From Herpetosiphon gulosus (GTDB lineage Bacteria; Chloroflexota; Chloroflexia; Chloroflexales; Herpetosiphonaceae): 64,000 bases of DNA. Below are positions 53,358-62,645 of this stretch, one piece after another. Location of the stretch: NCBI RefSeq assembly GCF_039545135.1, contig NZ_BAABRU010000012.1, positions 162,588 through 226,587 of the forward strand. The letters run 5' to 3'. Under the pieces are notes generated by a model. The model was not told the origin of the DNA and made no database searches. It saw only the letters and a list, made by a program, of their open reading frames with translations. The first letter of the stretch is position 1. Each line of letters opens with the position of its first letter. The translations under genes were made by a program, and so were the position numbers.

Positions 53358-53495
53358 AGCCAATGGTACAAAAGGCCTGTCAACGACGACATAAATCACC
53401 TTAAACTACTTAATGTATAGAGGCGTTCTATCCCCGTTGATAGGACGGCCAGGTATGGCTTTTCTTCTTCTGCAACCCTCGATAAAGGAGCCTTG

Positions 53496-54473
53496 ATGGA
53501 AAAGCAAGATTTACTTGCCGATTACCGCACGATGGTGCTGATTCGCTCATTTGAAGAACATTGCCAGCAACAGTACACCCGTGCTCGGATCGGCGGCTTC
53601 TTGCACTTATATGTTGGGCAAGAAGCAGTCGCGGTTGGTGCGATTGGTGCCTTGAAAGCACAAGATCATTTAGTCACCCACTATCGCGACCATGGCCACG
53701 CCCTTGCTCGTGGCTTGGAACCCAAACCTCTGATGGCTGAATTGTTTGGCCGCAGTACTGGCACCGGTAAAGGCAAAGGCGGCTCAATGCACTTTGCTGA
53801 TAAAAATAAAAATTTCTGGGGCGGTTACGCCATCGTTGGTGCGCACTTGCTGTTGGCCATGGGGATTGCCTACTCGATCAAATACAAGCGCGAAGTGCTT
53901 GGCCAAGCTGATCAAGATGGCGTTGTGATGTGTTTCTTTGGCGATGGCGCAACCAATGGCGGCGAATTCTACGAAGCTGTCAGCATGGCTGCATTATATA
54001 AATTGCCAATCGTTTTCTTGTGCGAAAACAACGAATTTGCCATGGGTACGCCGCTCAGCGTGCATACCTCGGTTACCGAAATTCACAAAAAAGCTTCGCC
54101 ATTTATGCCAGGCGAACGGGTGAATGGCAACGACGTTGAAGAAATGCGTGCTCGCGCCCTTTACGCCGTCAACCATGCCCGCACCGAAGGCCCATATTTC
54201 TTAGAAGCGATGACCTACCGTCTACGTGGTCACTCGGCTGCCGACCCCCAAATGTATCGAACTCGCGACGATATTAATGCTCGGCGTTCCGGCGACCCAA
54301 TTGCTTTGCTCAAGCAAAAACTGATCGATCAAAACTTGTTGACTGAAAAACAAGCCAAACAAATCGAGAAAGACGTTGAAAAGGAAATGGATGCAGTGGT
54401 GCAATTTGCCGAAGAAAGCCCTGCCCCAGACCTGAGCGAAGCATGGACCGAAATCTATTCGAAGCCGCTCTAA
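53496..54473 (+). CDS. pdhA: Pyruvate dehydrogenase E1 component, alpha subunit
   Basis: This 325-aa subunit decarboxylates pyruvate with thiamine pyrophosphate in the PDH complex. The ThDP motif is GDGATNGGEFYEAVSMAAL followed by ENNEFAMGTP. HYRDHGHALARG and the RGHSAADPQMYR loop are typical of E1-alpha. The ATG at 53496 has AAAGGAG 5 bases upstream; the TTG one codon earlier is rejected. It is the first gene of the E1a-E1b-E2 operon. A branched-chain 2-oxo acid specificity cannot be fully excluded. Confidence 0.94.
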   Translation: MEKQDLLADYRTMVLIRSFEEHCQQQYTRARIGGFLHLYVGQEAVAVGAIGALKAQDHLVTHYRDHGHALARGLEPKPLMAELFGRSTGTGKGKGGSMHFADKNKNFWGGYAIVGAHLLLAMGIAYSIKYKREVLGQADQDGVVMCFFGDGATNGGEFYEAVSMAALYKLPIVFLCENNEFAMGTPLSVHTSVTEIHKKASPFMPGERVNGNDVEEMRARALYAVNHARTEGPYFLEAMTYRLRGHSAADPQMYRTRDDINARRSGDPIALLKQKLIDQNLLTEKQAKQIEKDVEKEMDAVVQFAEESPAPDLSEAWTEIYSKPL

Positions 54474-54483
54474 GGAGATATCA

Positions 54484-55482
54484 ATGCCCGTTATAACCTA
54501 CTCGGAAGCCTTGCGCCAAGCATTGCGCGAAGCAATGACCAACGATCCACGGGTGTTTATCATTGGTGAAGATGTTGTTCACTACGATAGCGCTTACGGT
54601 GTCACCAAAGGGTTTGAAAAAGAGTTCGGCCCCGAACGCATCAAAGATATGCCAATTGCTGAAGCTGGTTATGCTGGCTTAGGCATCGGCGCTGCGATGA
54701 ACGGCTTGCGCCCGATCGTGGAAATGATGACTACCAACTTTGCAATTTTGGCGCTGGATATGATTATCAACCACGCTGCTAAATTGCACTATATGTTCGG
54801 TGGCCAATTTACCTGCCCGATTGTGTTCCGTATGCCCAATGGCTATGGTCAATTGAGTGCCACCCACTCACAAGCCTTCGATAACTACTATGCCTACATG
54901 CCTGGCTTGAAAGTGGTTGTGCCCGGCACACCATACGATGCCAAGGGCTTGATGAAGGCTGCGATTGAAGATCCCGATCCAGTAATTTTCATCGAACACA
55001 CTGGGATCTATAACATCAAGGGCGAAGTGCCAGAAGAAAGCTACACTGTACCGATTGGCAAATCGAACTTGTTGCGCGATGGCAAAGATGTGACGATCGT
55101 GGGCTATGGCCGCATGATTCCTTACTGCCAACAAGCCGTTGAAACCTTGGCTAGCGAAGGCATCGATGCAGCCTTGGTTGACTTGCGCACCATTCGTCCG
55201 CTCGACATGGAGCCAGTCTTGGAAAGCTTCCGCAAAACCAATCGTGCTGTAATCGCCACCGAAGAGTGGACTTCAGTTGGCGTTGGCTCGGAAATTGCCG
55301 CTCGCTTGTATACCGAAGGCTTTGATCACTTGGATGCTCCAATTTGGCGCGTAGGCTTTGACGAAGTGCCAATGCCCTATGCCAAAAACTTGGAAGCCCA
55401 TGTGGTTCCCAATGCCGATTCAGTCATTCAAGCAGTCAAGAATGTATTGGCAGGCAAGACCCAAAAGATTCGGCAACAGTAG
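54484..55482 (+). CDS. pdhB: Pyruvate dehydrogenase E1 component, beta subunit
   Basis: The 332-aa subunit pairs with E1-alpha in an alpha2-beta2 tetramer. Blocks: ITYSEALRQALREAM, FIIGEDVVHYDSAYGVTKG, MPIAEAGYAGLGIGAAMNG, and ATHSQAFDNYYAYMPGLKVV with the active-site residues. AAGGAG precedes the ATG 10 bp after E1-alpha. Confidence 0.95.
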   Translation: MPVITYSEALRQALREAMTNDPRVFIIGEDVVHYDSAYGVTKGFEKEFGPERIKDMPIAEAGYAGLGIGAAMNGLRPIVEMMTTNFAILALDMIINHAAKLHYMFGGQFTCPIVFRMPNGYGQLSATHSQAFDNYYAYMPGLKVVVPGTPYDAKGLMKAAIEDPDPVIFIEHTGIYNIKGEVPEESYTVPIGKSNLLRDGKDVTIVGYGRMIPYCQQAVETLASEGIDAALVDLRTIRPLDMEPVLESFRKTNRAVIATEEWTSVGVGSEIAARLYTEGFDHLDAPIWRVGFDEVPMPYAKNLEAHVVPNADSVIQAVKNVLAGKTQKIRQQ

Positions 55483-55572
55483 TGTTGAGGTTGGGTGGCT
55501 TGGTCGCAGGCTAAAGAAAACGGTTTCGTGAATGCTAAACCTGTTGCCAAGCCACCAACACACGAGGTCACG

Positions 55573-56904
55573 ATGGCGAAGAAACTAGAAATGCCCAAAA
55601 TGGGCTACGATATGGTCGAAGGTACTTTGGCCAAATGGTTGAAAAAGCCAGGCGATGAGGTTTCGCGTGGTGAACCAATTGCTGAAGTCGAAACCGATAA
55701 GGTCACGATTGAAATCGAGGCTTTTGAGGCTGGTACAATCTTAAAGTTCTTGGTCAACGAAGGCGATACCGTGCCAGTTGGTGCGCCAATCGCTGAAATT
55801 GACGATGGCTCAGGCGATGACGAAGCCGAAGCCGCCAATGCCAGCGTTACTCCCGCTAGCGATGCACCAGCCGTGGGCGAAGGTGGCGAGGCCGCTCCAA
55901 GTGCTCCTGCCGTGGCCGCTCAGCCCGAAAAAGTTGAGGCTACGCCAGCCACTAGCGCCCCTGCTGAATCGACAGGTCGCTTGTTTGCAACCCCAGCCGC
56001 TCGCGGTTTGGCCGAACAACGTGGCGTGAATTTGGTAGGTCTCAAGGGTTCTGGCCCTGATGGCCGGATTGTCAAGGCCGACGTGTTGGCTGCCGCAGCC
56101 GTACCAAAAGCTGCTCCTTCAGCTGCTGCCGCAGCCGCTGCGCCAGCTGCTGCCCCTGCTGCTCAAGTGGCATCGCCAGTGCCAGCACCAGTTGGCTTGA
56201 TTTTCGCACCACCAGCACCAAACTCGGTCTACACCGAGGAGCCACTCTCACGCTTGCGCCAAACCGCTGCCAAGCGCATGGTCGAAAGCCAACAACAAGT
56301 GCCACCATTCTTCGTTACTTCAACGATTGAAATGGATGCGATTCAAGCCTTGTTGCCCAAGTTACGTGAAGCTCATGGTGGCAAGCTTTCAGTGACTGAA
56401 TTGTTGCTCAAGGCTTGTGCCATCGCCTTGAAGAAGTTCCCGGCACTCAATTCAACCTTCGCTGGCGATAAGTTGCTGGTTCACAAAGATGTTCACATCA
56501 GCGTGGCCGTAGCAACCGATGCTGGCTTGTTGGCTCCGGTCGTGCGCAACTGCGATAGCTTGAGCCTCGGCGCAATCTCCAACCAAATGCGCGATGTGAT
56601 TGGCCGTACCCGTGATGGCAAAGCTGGCCTCGATGATCTCCAAGGTGGTACGTTCACCGTCAGCAACTTGGGGATGTTCGATGTCACCAACTTTATCGCG
56701 ATTATCACGCCACCCCAAAGCGCAATTTTGGCAGTCGGTAGCACGATTGCCACTCCGGTTGTGCGCGATGGTGAAATTGTGATTCGCCAATTGATGAATG
56801 TCACAGTTTCAGCCGACCACCGCGCCACTGATGGAGCAAGCGTCGCCCAGTTCTTGGTTGAACTCAAGAACTTGCTACAAAACCCATTCAAGCTCTTACT
56901 CTAA
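55573..56904 (+). CDS. pdhC: Dihydrolipoamide acetyltransferase (E2)
   Basis: The 443-aa E2 core starts at ATG 55573 with GAGG 5 bases upstream. One lipoyl domain (~1-78) carries Lys43 in ETDKVTIE. An Ala/Pro linker follows, then an E3-binding domain (~145-180, ATPAARGLAEQRGVNLVG) and a second Ala/Pro linker. The catalytic domain (~220-443) has SADHRATDGASV with His416. It moves acetyl groups from E1 to CoA. The E3 lipoamide dehydrogenase gene does not follow, so E3 must be encoded elsewhere. Confidence 0.95.
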   Translation: MAKKLEMPKMGYDMVEGTLAKWLKKPGDEVSRGEPIAEVETDKVTIEIEAFEAGTILKFLVNEGDTVPVGAPIAEIDDGSGDDEAEAANASVTPASDAPAVGEGGEAAPSAPAVAAQPEKVEATPATSAPAESTGRLFATPAARGLAEQRGVNLVGLKGSGPDGRIVKADVLAAAAVPKAAPSAAAAAAAPAAAPAAQVASPVPAPVGLIFAPPAPNSVYTEEPLSRLRQTAAKRMVESQQQVPPFFVTSTIEMDAIQALLPKLREAHGGKLSVTELLLKACAIALKKFPALNSTFAGDKLLVHKDVHISVAVATDAGLLAPVVRNCDSLSLGAISNQMRDVIGRTRDGKAGLDDLQGGTFTVSNLGMFDVTNFIAIITPPQSAILAVGSTIATPVVRDGEIVIRQLMNVTVSADHRATDGASVAQFLVELKNLLQNPFKLLL

Positions 56905-56925
56905 AGTTTGAGCATAGCCATCCTC

Positions 56926-56961
56926 AGCCCCTTGCTTGCTTCGGCGGGCGAGGGGCTTTTT
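56926..56961 (+). terminator. Intrinsic terminator of the pdh operon
   Basis: AGCCCCTTGC (56926-56935) pairs with GCGAGGGGCT (56948-56957, one G-T pair) and continues into TTTTT. Its arms resemble the GC-rich hairpin repeat family. Confidence 0.75.
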
Positions 56962-57165
56962 AAAGGATGAATTATGAGGGATGAAGGATGAAATCTATGT
57001 TAATGCAGAGATTCTTAGGCTATTGGCTATTGGAATAAGGGGTTTGGAATAGACTGTTGGCAATGGTCAAAATACTGAACCCCGACCCCTGAACCCTGAC
57101 CCATCATCCTTATCTTTGCGCCTCGGATTAAAAGCTTCATCCCTCATAATTTATCCTTCATCCTT
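56962..57165. repeat. Intergenic repeat mosaic
   Basis: Modules GGATGAATTATGAGGGATGA, GGCTATTGGCTATTGG, CTGAACCCCGACCCCTGAAC and TCATCCCTCATAATTTATCC. These match modules at 43.0 and 53.2 kb. No gene is seen. Confidence 0.5.
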
Positions 57166-58419
57166 TTAAAACAGGCCACGGGCTGGTTGCAGCACTTGTT
57201 CGCCAAGCTGAATAAAGATCGAACGACTGCTCCAAGTTTGATAATTAATTTCACGCGATTGCGCTCGATCGTTCAAAAACATGGCTTCCATTTGGCGGGC
57301 AAAGGCGGGATGCTTGATTGTGGCATTGATTTCGTAGTTGGCGGCCAGGCTGCGGGTATCTAAATTAGCGCTACCCACGGTTGACCAGATACCATCAACA
57401 GTCATGGTTTTGGCATGAATCATTGTGCCGCGATAGAGCAACACTCGTGCCCCATGCTGCATCAATTCCCCCAACAAGCCGCGACAAATCCAATCGACCA
57501 CGATATTATCAGAGATTTCGGGCACCATAATCTGAATATCGACCCCACGTTTGGCTGCATCGATCAGCGTTGCCCGAATCAGTGGGTCGGGCAAGAAGTA
57601 AGCGTTCGAAATGTAAATGGAGTGCTTGGCATCATTAATTGCATCGAGATAGGTTTGGCGAATCGGCAGTTGATATTCAATCGGGTCGTTAGCGCAAATT
57701 CCCACTTGTTGATCGTTGGTGGTGGCATAACTTAAATTAATTTTATGTTTTTTATTGTATTTATTCCACAGGGCGATAAATTCTTCAGCGATGTTGGCCG
57801 CGATTGGGCCTTCGATTTTCAAATGGGTATCACGCCAAGTTCGGGCATAGTTGCGGCCAATATTCATGCCACCTAAATAGCCAATTTTGCCATCGATCAC
57901 CAAAATTTTGCGGTGGGTGCGAATCCACATATTGTTATCGAAGAACGATTTAATCGATTTTAAACGGCCAAACTCAAATACCCGAATATTGCGGCGTTTG
58001 CCAAATAACTTAAAGCGTTCTGGAACATGCAACGTGCCAATGCCATCGAAGGTTACATAAATTTTCACGCCTTCGCGGGCTTTGCGAATTAACGCTCGTT
58101 TGAAGGCAAGCCCAACCTCATCGCGCTCGAAAATATAGCTTTCAAGCAAAATTGATTCTTTGGCCAGGGAAATATCAAACAGCATTTGGCGAAAGACTGA
58201 GCCACCGTCATCAAATAATTGCACACTATGCTCGCCCAAATCGATTGGCGGCAAATCAAGCTGGGGAAAGCTATTTTCAACGCTACGATTGCGCAACTTG
58301 GCGTAAGCCATCAGCGCACCCATCAAGCCCAATTGAGTCAGAATGCTGGCCAGCACCAAACGTGGCAGTGAAAGCACCCACTCAGTCAGAAACCATAACC
58401 CCGTTTTGAGCCAACGCAT
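57166..58419 (-). CDS. Cardiolipin synthase-like phospholipase D protein
   Basis: The 417-aa protein has one N-terminal hydrophobic segment (~10-35) and two PLD domains. The HKD motifs are THRKILVIDG (with GYLGGMNIG) and IHAKTMTVDG (with STVGSANLD). Cardiolipin synthases of this type join two phosphatidylglycerols at the membrane; other phosphatidyl transfers are possible. AAAGGA precedes the ATG. It is slightly shorter than ClsA (~480), with only one of the usual two N-terminal spans. Confidence 0.9.
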   Translation of the reverse strand: MRWLKTGLWFLTEWVLSLPRLVLASILTQLGLMGALMAYAKLRNRSVENSFPQLDLPPIDLGEHSVQLFDDGGSVFRQMLFDISLAKESILLESYIFERDEVGLAFKRALIRKAREGVKIYVTFDGIGTLHVPERFKLFGKRRNIRVFEFGRLKSIKSFFDNNMWIRTHRKILVIDGKIGYLGGMNIGRNYARTWRDTHLKIEGPIAANIAEEFIALWNKYNKKHKINLSYATTNDQQVGICANDPIEYQLPIRQTYLDAINDAKHSIYISNAYFLPDPLIRATLIDAAKRGVDIQIMVPEISDNIVVDWICRGLLGELMQHGARVLLYRGTMIHAKTMTVDGIWSTVGSANLDTRSLAANYEINATIKHPAFARQMEAMFLNDRAQSREINYQTWSSRSIFIQLGEQVLQPARGLF

Positions 58420-58528
58420 AGCGATCCTTTCGCAGCTTCGGCCTCAAATCGACGAGGCCAAGCCCGCTTGTCGCAATTCCAATGCCACCACTATAGCACG
58501 GCCACGCTTAAACAAAACAGGCGATTAA

Positions 58529-58667
58529 GTTCCCTCACCCCCAGCCCCCTCGCCCACTAAATGCGGGCGAGGGGAGCCACCAAATGTTTCCACGGCGATC
58601 CATGTCAAAACCACCAAATCAAAAGCCCCTCGCCCGCGCTATGGGAGAGGGGTTGGGGTGAGGGAAC
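58529..58667. repeat. GC-rich hairpin repeat with long loop
   Basis: GTTCCCTCACCCC (from 58529) and GGGGTGAGGGAAC (to 58667) are inverse copies. Nested CCCCTCGCCC and GGGCGAGGGG arms occur inside. It ends 3 bases before the sugar transferase stop codon and may end that transcript. Confidence 0.6.
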
Positions 58668-58669
58668 AT

Positions 58670-60148
58670 TTAGTATGCGCCGCGACCGAATAGTACCGCC
58701 GGAATGGTCAGAATCATAATTCGCAGATCAAGCCAGAGCGACCAGTGCTCGGTGTAATAAATATCCAAGCGCACCATATCATCAAAAGTCGTGTTGGAGC
58801 GGCCTGAAGCTTGCCATAAACCAGTCAAACCTGGGGTTACTTCCAAGCGCCGATAATGCCATTCTTGATATTGGGCCACTTCGTCGGGCACTTGCGGACG
58901 TGGGCCAACCAAGCTCATCTCGCCGCGCAGCACATTGTAGAGTTGGGGTAGTTCGTCGATGCTGAGTTTGCGCAAAATCCGGCCCAAGCGAGTAACCCGT
59001 GGGTCGTCTTTGATTTTGAAGAGTGCCCCCTCGGCCTCATTTTGATCCATCAGACTCTTTTTGAGCGCCTCGGCATTGGGCACCATCGTGCGCAATTTGT
59101 AGACCATAAAGGTTTGGCCATGCTTGCCGATGCGTGGTTGGCGAAACACTACTGGAGCTTGCGGATCAGAAAGTTTAATCATCAAGGCGGCCAAGCCCCA
59201 AATTGTGGCCCAAATTGGCGCAGTCAGACCAATCATCAGCAAATCGGTGCTGCGTTTGAACACATAGTTCCAGCCGCGAATCACATTCTTTTTCAAGCGC
59301 AACAGCGGAATCGTGCTCAAGCGCTGAATGCTGACCCGATCGAAGCTGAGTTCATATAAATCGGGGGCGACCCGAAATTCAATGTTGAACTTACGGCAAA
59401 TTGCCACGACTTCGGGTAAGCTGGTATGCGCCCAAAATGGTAGGGCAATAATCACCTGATCGACATGGCGCTGACGCATAATCTGCTCAAATTGGCTGAG
59501 CGTGCCAAGCCAGCGAAATTGCTCGCCAGGTGCGGCCACATCATCGCGATCATCGGGCGGACCTTCAACATAGCCCAACAAATGATGGCCATGATCGAGC
59601 GTATACTGCAACTCTTCCATCACCTGTTTGGCAAGGCCACGATTGCCAACCACCACGACTTGTTCTAAACCAACGCCACGTCGCCAAGCCCAACGCCGCA
59701 ACATCCGCAAACTAATCCGGCCAATTGTCAGCGCCACAATTACGCAGAACCAAACAAACACCATAATCAAGCGCGACCATAAATCGGCGCGATTGATAAA
59801 CAGCCACATAACCGTAAGAGCGAGGGCAATTGTGGTGCTAGTAACAATAATACTGAATGAATCGAAGGCTGAGGCTGAACGTGGCAGGCGATAAAACCCG
59901 CGCCAATGCAACGTGCTAATCAGCGTCAGCATAAACACCAACATCATCGGGTAGAAGGCCGAGAGTTGGCGATATGAAGCTGGGTCGTAAATATCGCGGC
60001 CTAAGCGGACATCATAGCGTAGCCAGTGCGCTACGGCAAAGGCTACCAAAATCAAACATCCATCGAGCAAGGTCAGAGCCAGCCGCGATGTGGTTTGACG
60101 CACATCGCGCTGCGAAAAAATCGGTTGGCTGGTAGACCAATCGCTCAT
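58670..60148 (-). CDS. Polyprenyl glycosylphosphotransferase (exopolysaccharide initiation)
   Basis: The 492-aa membrane enzyme starts at ATG 60148, overlapping the Obg stop by one base (TGATG). It has four N-terminal spans (~25-150), a CoA-binding-like Rossmann part (VVVGNRGLAKQVMEELQ), and a C-terminal bacterial sugar-transferase domain (~295-492). The latter has YKLRTMVPNAE, LRKLSIDELPQLYNVLRGEM and SLVGPRPQVPDEV. It transfers a sugar-1-phosphate to undecaprenyl phosphate to start exopolysaccharide or O-antigen units. No glycosyltransferase cluster follows. A reading from 60172 adds eight residues and is less likely. Confidence 0.92.
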   Translation of the reverse strand: MSDWSTSQPIFSQRDVRQTTSRLALTLLDGCLILVAFAVAHWLRYDVRLGRDIYDPASYRQLSAFYPMMLVFMLTLISTLHWRGFYRLPRSASAFDSFSIIVTSTTIALALTVMWLFINRADLWSRLIMVFVWFCVIVALTIGRISLRMLRRWAWRRGVGLEQVVVVGNRGLAKQVMEELQYTLDHGHHLLGYVEGPPDDRDDVAAPGEQFRWLGTLSQFEQIMRQRHVDQVIIALPFWAHTSLPEVVAICRKFNIEFRVAPDLYELSFDRVSIQRLSTIPLLRLKKNVIRGWNYVFKRSTDLLMIGLTAPIWATIWGLAALMIKLSDPQAPVVFRQPRIGKHGQTFMVYKLRTMVPNAEALKKSLMDQNEAEGALFKIKDDPRVTRLGRILRKLSIDELPQLYNVLRGEMSLVGPRPQVPDEVAQYQEWHYRRLEVTPGLTGLWQASGRSNTTFDDMVRLDIYYTEHWSLWLDLRIMILTIPAVLFGRGAY

Positions 60149-61461
60149 CATCCAATCGACTCGTCTTGCCATAACAACTCAGCTTTTTCAATCCGCACAG
60201 GATCGCCATGGCGCACACCAGCAGCAAACAACGCTGCTGAAACGCCCATCGCTTCCAACACCCGTTGGAGCCGATCGAGCGATTCGCTTTGGGCAAAGTT
60301 CGTCATTGAAACAAGCCGTTCAATTTTCTCGCCATGGACACGTAACACACCATCTTCCTCAGTTTCGAGCCAGAAATCATTCGGGTCGATATTGCTGAAG
60401 CGGAAGGTCAGAATTTCCTCACTGTACGGCAGGCGGGTAATCCGTTCGGGCATTTCACGCAGAATATCAACAATCCGGCGTTGCAACGGTTGCAGGCCTT
60501 GGTTGGTTGCTGCCGAAATTGGAAAGATATTTTCTGGATCAATGCCCCAAGCGATAATTTGCGGACGCATCAATTCGTCAAAAGCCTCGGCATCGGGAAT
60601 ATCGGTTTTGTTCAAGGCGACCAGTTGCGGGCGTTGAGCCAATTCGCTGGAGTAGGCCTTGAGTTCAGCGTTGATTGTCAAGAAATCTTCAAAGGGATCG
60701 CGGCCTTCAGTGCCAGCAGCATCGAGCACATGCACCAAAATCCGCGTGCGCTCGATATGGCGCAAGAAATCGTGGCCTAGCCCAACCCCACGGCTAGCTC
60801 CTTCGATCAAACCTGGGATATCGGCCACCACAAAGGTAAAATCGTTAAGTTCGGCTACGCCTAAATTGGGCGAAAGCGTGGTAAACGGATAATTAGCAAT
60901 TTTCGGACGCGCAGCGCTGACCATTGAGAGCAAGGTCGATTTGCCCGCGTTAGGGAAGCCGACCAAACCAACATCAGCAATGACTTTTAATTCAAGTTGT
61001 AATTCGCGCTCTTCGCCAGGCTGGCCAAGCTCGGCAATCCGTGGCACTTGATTCGAGGCAGTGGCAAAGTGGGTATTGCCCAAACCGCCCTTACCGCCAC
61101 GCGCTACCAACAATTTTTGGCCTGGAAACAACAAATCGACAGTTTGAATTTCGCCTTCAATTTCGGCGCTAACAATTGTGCCAGGTGGCACACGAATAAA
61201 CGTATCTTCGCCAGTACGGCCACGTTTGCGCTGACGACCAGCGTTCAAGCCCTTATCGGCTTCAAAATGGGTTTCAAAACGAAAAGGCAATAGCGTATTT
61301 AAATGGGGGCTTACCTCAAGATAGACACTCCCGCCACGGCCACCATCGCCACCATCGGGGCCGCCACGCGGAACATATTTTTCTCGGCGGAAGGTGGCCA
61401 TACCATCGCCACCATCACCAGCTTTGACTGTAATCAGCGCACGATCTATAAAATCAGACAT
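60148..61461 (-). CDS. obgE: Obg-family GTPase
   Basis: This 437-aa GTPase acts in 50S ribosome assembly and stress response. The Gly-rich Obg fold (~1-158) has [20 protein letters not shown]. The G domain (~160-335) has [25 protein letters not shown] and NKTD. A C-terminal OCT domain (~350-437) is of the Gram-positive type. The ribosome site is weak (GGGTGA). It is translationally coupled to the sugar transferase gene. Confidence 0.95.
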   Translation of the reverse strand: MSDFIDRALITVKAGDGGDGMATFRREKYVPRGGPDGGDGGRGGSVYLEVSPHLNTLLPFRFETHFEADKGLNAGRQRKRGRTGEDTFIRVPPGTIVSAEIEGEIQTVDLLFPGQKLLVARGGKGGLGNTHFATASNQVPRIAELGQPGEERELQLELKVIADVGLVGFPNAGKSTLLSMVSAARPKIANYPFTTLSPNLGVAELNDFTFVVADIPGLIEGASRGVGLGHDFLRHIERTRILVHVLDAAGTEGRDPFEDFLTINAELKAYSSELAQRPQLVALNKTDIPDAEAFDELMRPQIIAWGIDPENIFPISAATNQGLQPLQRRIVDILREMPERITRLPYSEEILTFRFSNIDPNDFWLETEEDGVLRVHGEKIERLVSMTNFAQSESLDRLQRVLEAMGVSAALFAAGVRHGDPVRIEKAELLWQDESIG

Positions 61462-61607
61462 AAAAAGTCACCCGCTTCGTGTGGTTAATTATTCAATTGT
61501 GATTGTAACGCAGGATACATGAAGAATCGCATGCTGTCCAATGCGTTTAGACACAAAAACGACGCTCTCGCGAGCGCCGAATAGCTATAACTATACCATA
61601 ATTTGGC

Positions 61608-61793
61608 CTAGCCTGGGGTGATTTCTTCAGCTGGTTCGATCCCCAACTCATCAGCCCCATCACGAGCATCAGAATCTGACTGTGGGCCACCGACTGGCAC
61701 AACTTGATCTTCGGTTGCACCATGGCTGCCATCGACCTCATCAGGCCGAATCGTTTTATCTTCAGCGGTGGTTTGGGCTTGTGGATCGGTCAT
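61608..61793 (-). CDS. Small acidic protein of unknown function
   Basis: The 61-aa product starts at ATG 61793, with GGAG 8 bases upstream. It is highly acidic (many Asp and Glu), without Cys, Trp or hydrophobic core, and ends DELGIEPAEEITPG. It is probably disordered. No family is recognised. The good ribosome site and codon choice like that of its neighbours support a real gene. Confidence 0.55.
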   Translation of the reverse strand: MTDPQAQTTAEDKTIRPDEVDGSHGATEDQVVPVGGPQSDSDARDGADELGIEPAEEITPG

Positions 61794-61865
61794 CACATTA
61801 ACTCCATCAATTAATTAAAAGAATTGCTGCCCAAGCTCTATGCAAGCCCTATGCCAGGAACTGAA

Positions 61866-62486
61866 CTACCAATCTTTTGGTTTTGTAAATGTTCCGACAC
61901 TATCCAACATAACATCAGGAAATTGACTAGTAGCTAGTACACCTTTGCGAATAGATTTTACAAAACTAGCTTCTTTTTGAAGGGCATGGCTAGGTTTTGC
62001 ATGTGGGTTAAGTAAGCCAACAGTTAATGCTAATTGAGAACGAACGATTTTAATAGCTTCACAGAGGTCTGAATCATTTGTAATTAAGACTGCTACATCA
62101 AACCTTCCTTGATATGCATCATTAATTAAATGAACTGCGATATTTACATCGGAACCTTTTTCTTCAGTTTTTATAACTTTTACAAACTGTTGTTTACCTT
62201 GTACCTGTGCCAAAGGCATCATGCATTCGTTCGTCAGAAAACGTCCAAGAATCACTGAAAGGTTTGGTATAGTCTTCAATGCTCTAATATATGCTTGTTG
62301 ACGAGTTCCCTGATCTGGATCATGAGATCTACTTGATACATGTGCAGTAAAATACTTAATCTCAGTAATAGTATTATTAGGTAACATCTTTTGAGCCAAT
62401 TGTTGTAAATTAAGCCATTTATATGCGGTACGTTTTAATGCGCCATAATAAAAATTAAATCCATCTACATAAATACTGGTTCTCAA
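61866..62486 (-). CDS. NYN-domain (LabA/DUF88-like) nuclease
   Basis: The 206-aa protein is best started at TTG 62486 (MRTSIYVDGFNFYYG), where AGGAG lies 5-6 bases upstream and the NYN fold begins at once. A longer reading from 62573 crosses two hairpins. PIN/NYN metal residues are visible: Asp in YVDGFNF, Lys-Gly-Ser-Asp in EKGSDVNIAVHL, and NDSDL. Such proteins are RNases, often in conflict or RNA-processing systems. The gene is strikingly AT-rich compared with its neighbours, pointing to transfer. It lies next to a truncated gene. Confidence 0.85.
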   Translation of the reverse strand: MRTSIYVDGFNFYYGALKRTAYKWLNLQQLAQKMLPNNTITEIKYFTAHVSSRSHDPDQGTRQQAYIRALKTIPNLSVILGRFLTNECMMPLAQVQGKQQFVKVIKTEEKGSDVNIAVHLINDAYQGRFDVAVLITNDSDLCEAIKIVRSQLALTVGLLNPHAKPSHALQKEASFVKSIRKGVLATSQFPDVMLDSVGTFTKPKDW

Positions 62487-62505
62487 AAAAACTCCTAAAT
62501 TAGCA

Positions 62506-62562
62506 GAGGCCGTATCTGAATTAACAAATACGGCCTCGCGCCTTATCTCCGAGGAGATAAGG
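62506..62562 (-). promoter_or_regulatory. Tandem hairpins in the NYN gene leader
   Basis: Stem 1: CCTTATCTCC (62541-62550) with GGAGATAAGG (62553-62562). Stem 2: GAGGCCGTAT (62506-62515) with ATACGGCCTC (62528-62537) over 12 nt. Both are perfect 10-bp stems and lie just before the ribosome site of the NYN gene. Confidence 0.6.
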
Positions 62563-62645
62563 GTGATATTCAATTTGAATATATCATACAGGGTAATTTA
62601 TAGCAAGATGTTATTTTTAACGTTCTAAATTTTGATCTTCATTGC

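Larger units (their letters stand above)
52886..53495. other. Repeat-rich intergenic region upstream of the pdh operon
   Basis: No gene is supported. It contains GGGGATCGGGGATCG and CAGAGGCGCAGAGG modules, the MITE-like copy 52964-53135, TCATCCTTCATAATTCATCC modules (53270-53300), the pdh promoter (53328-53357), and a CTATC-CCCGTT-GATAG hairpin in the leader near 53430. Confidence 0.55.
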
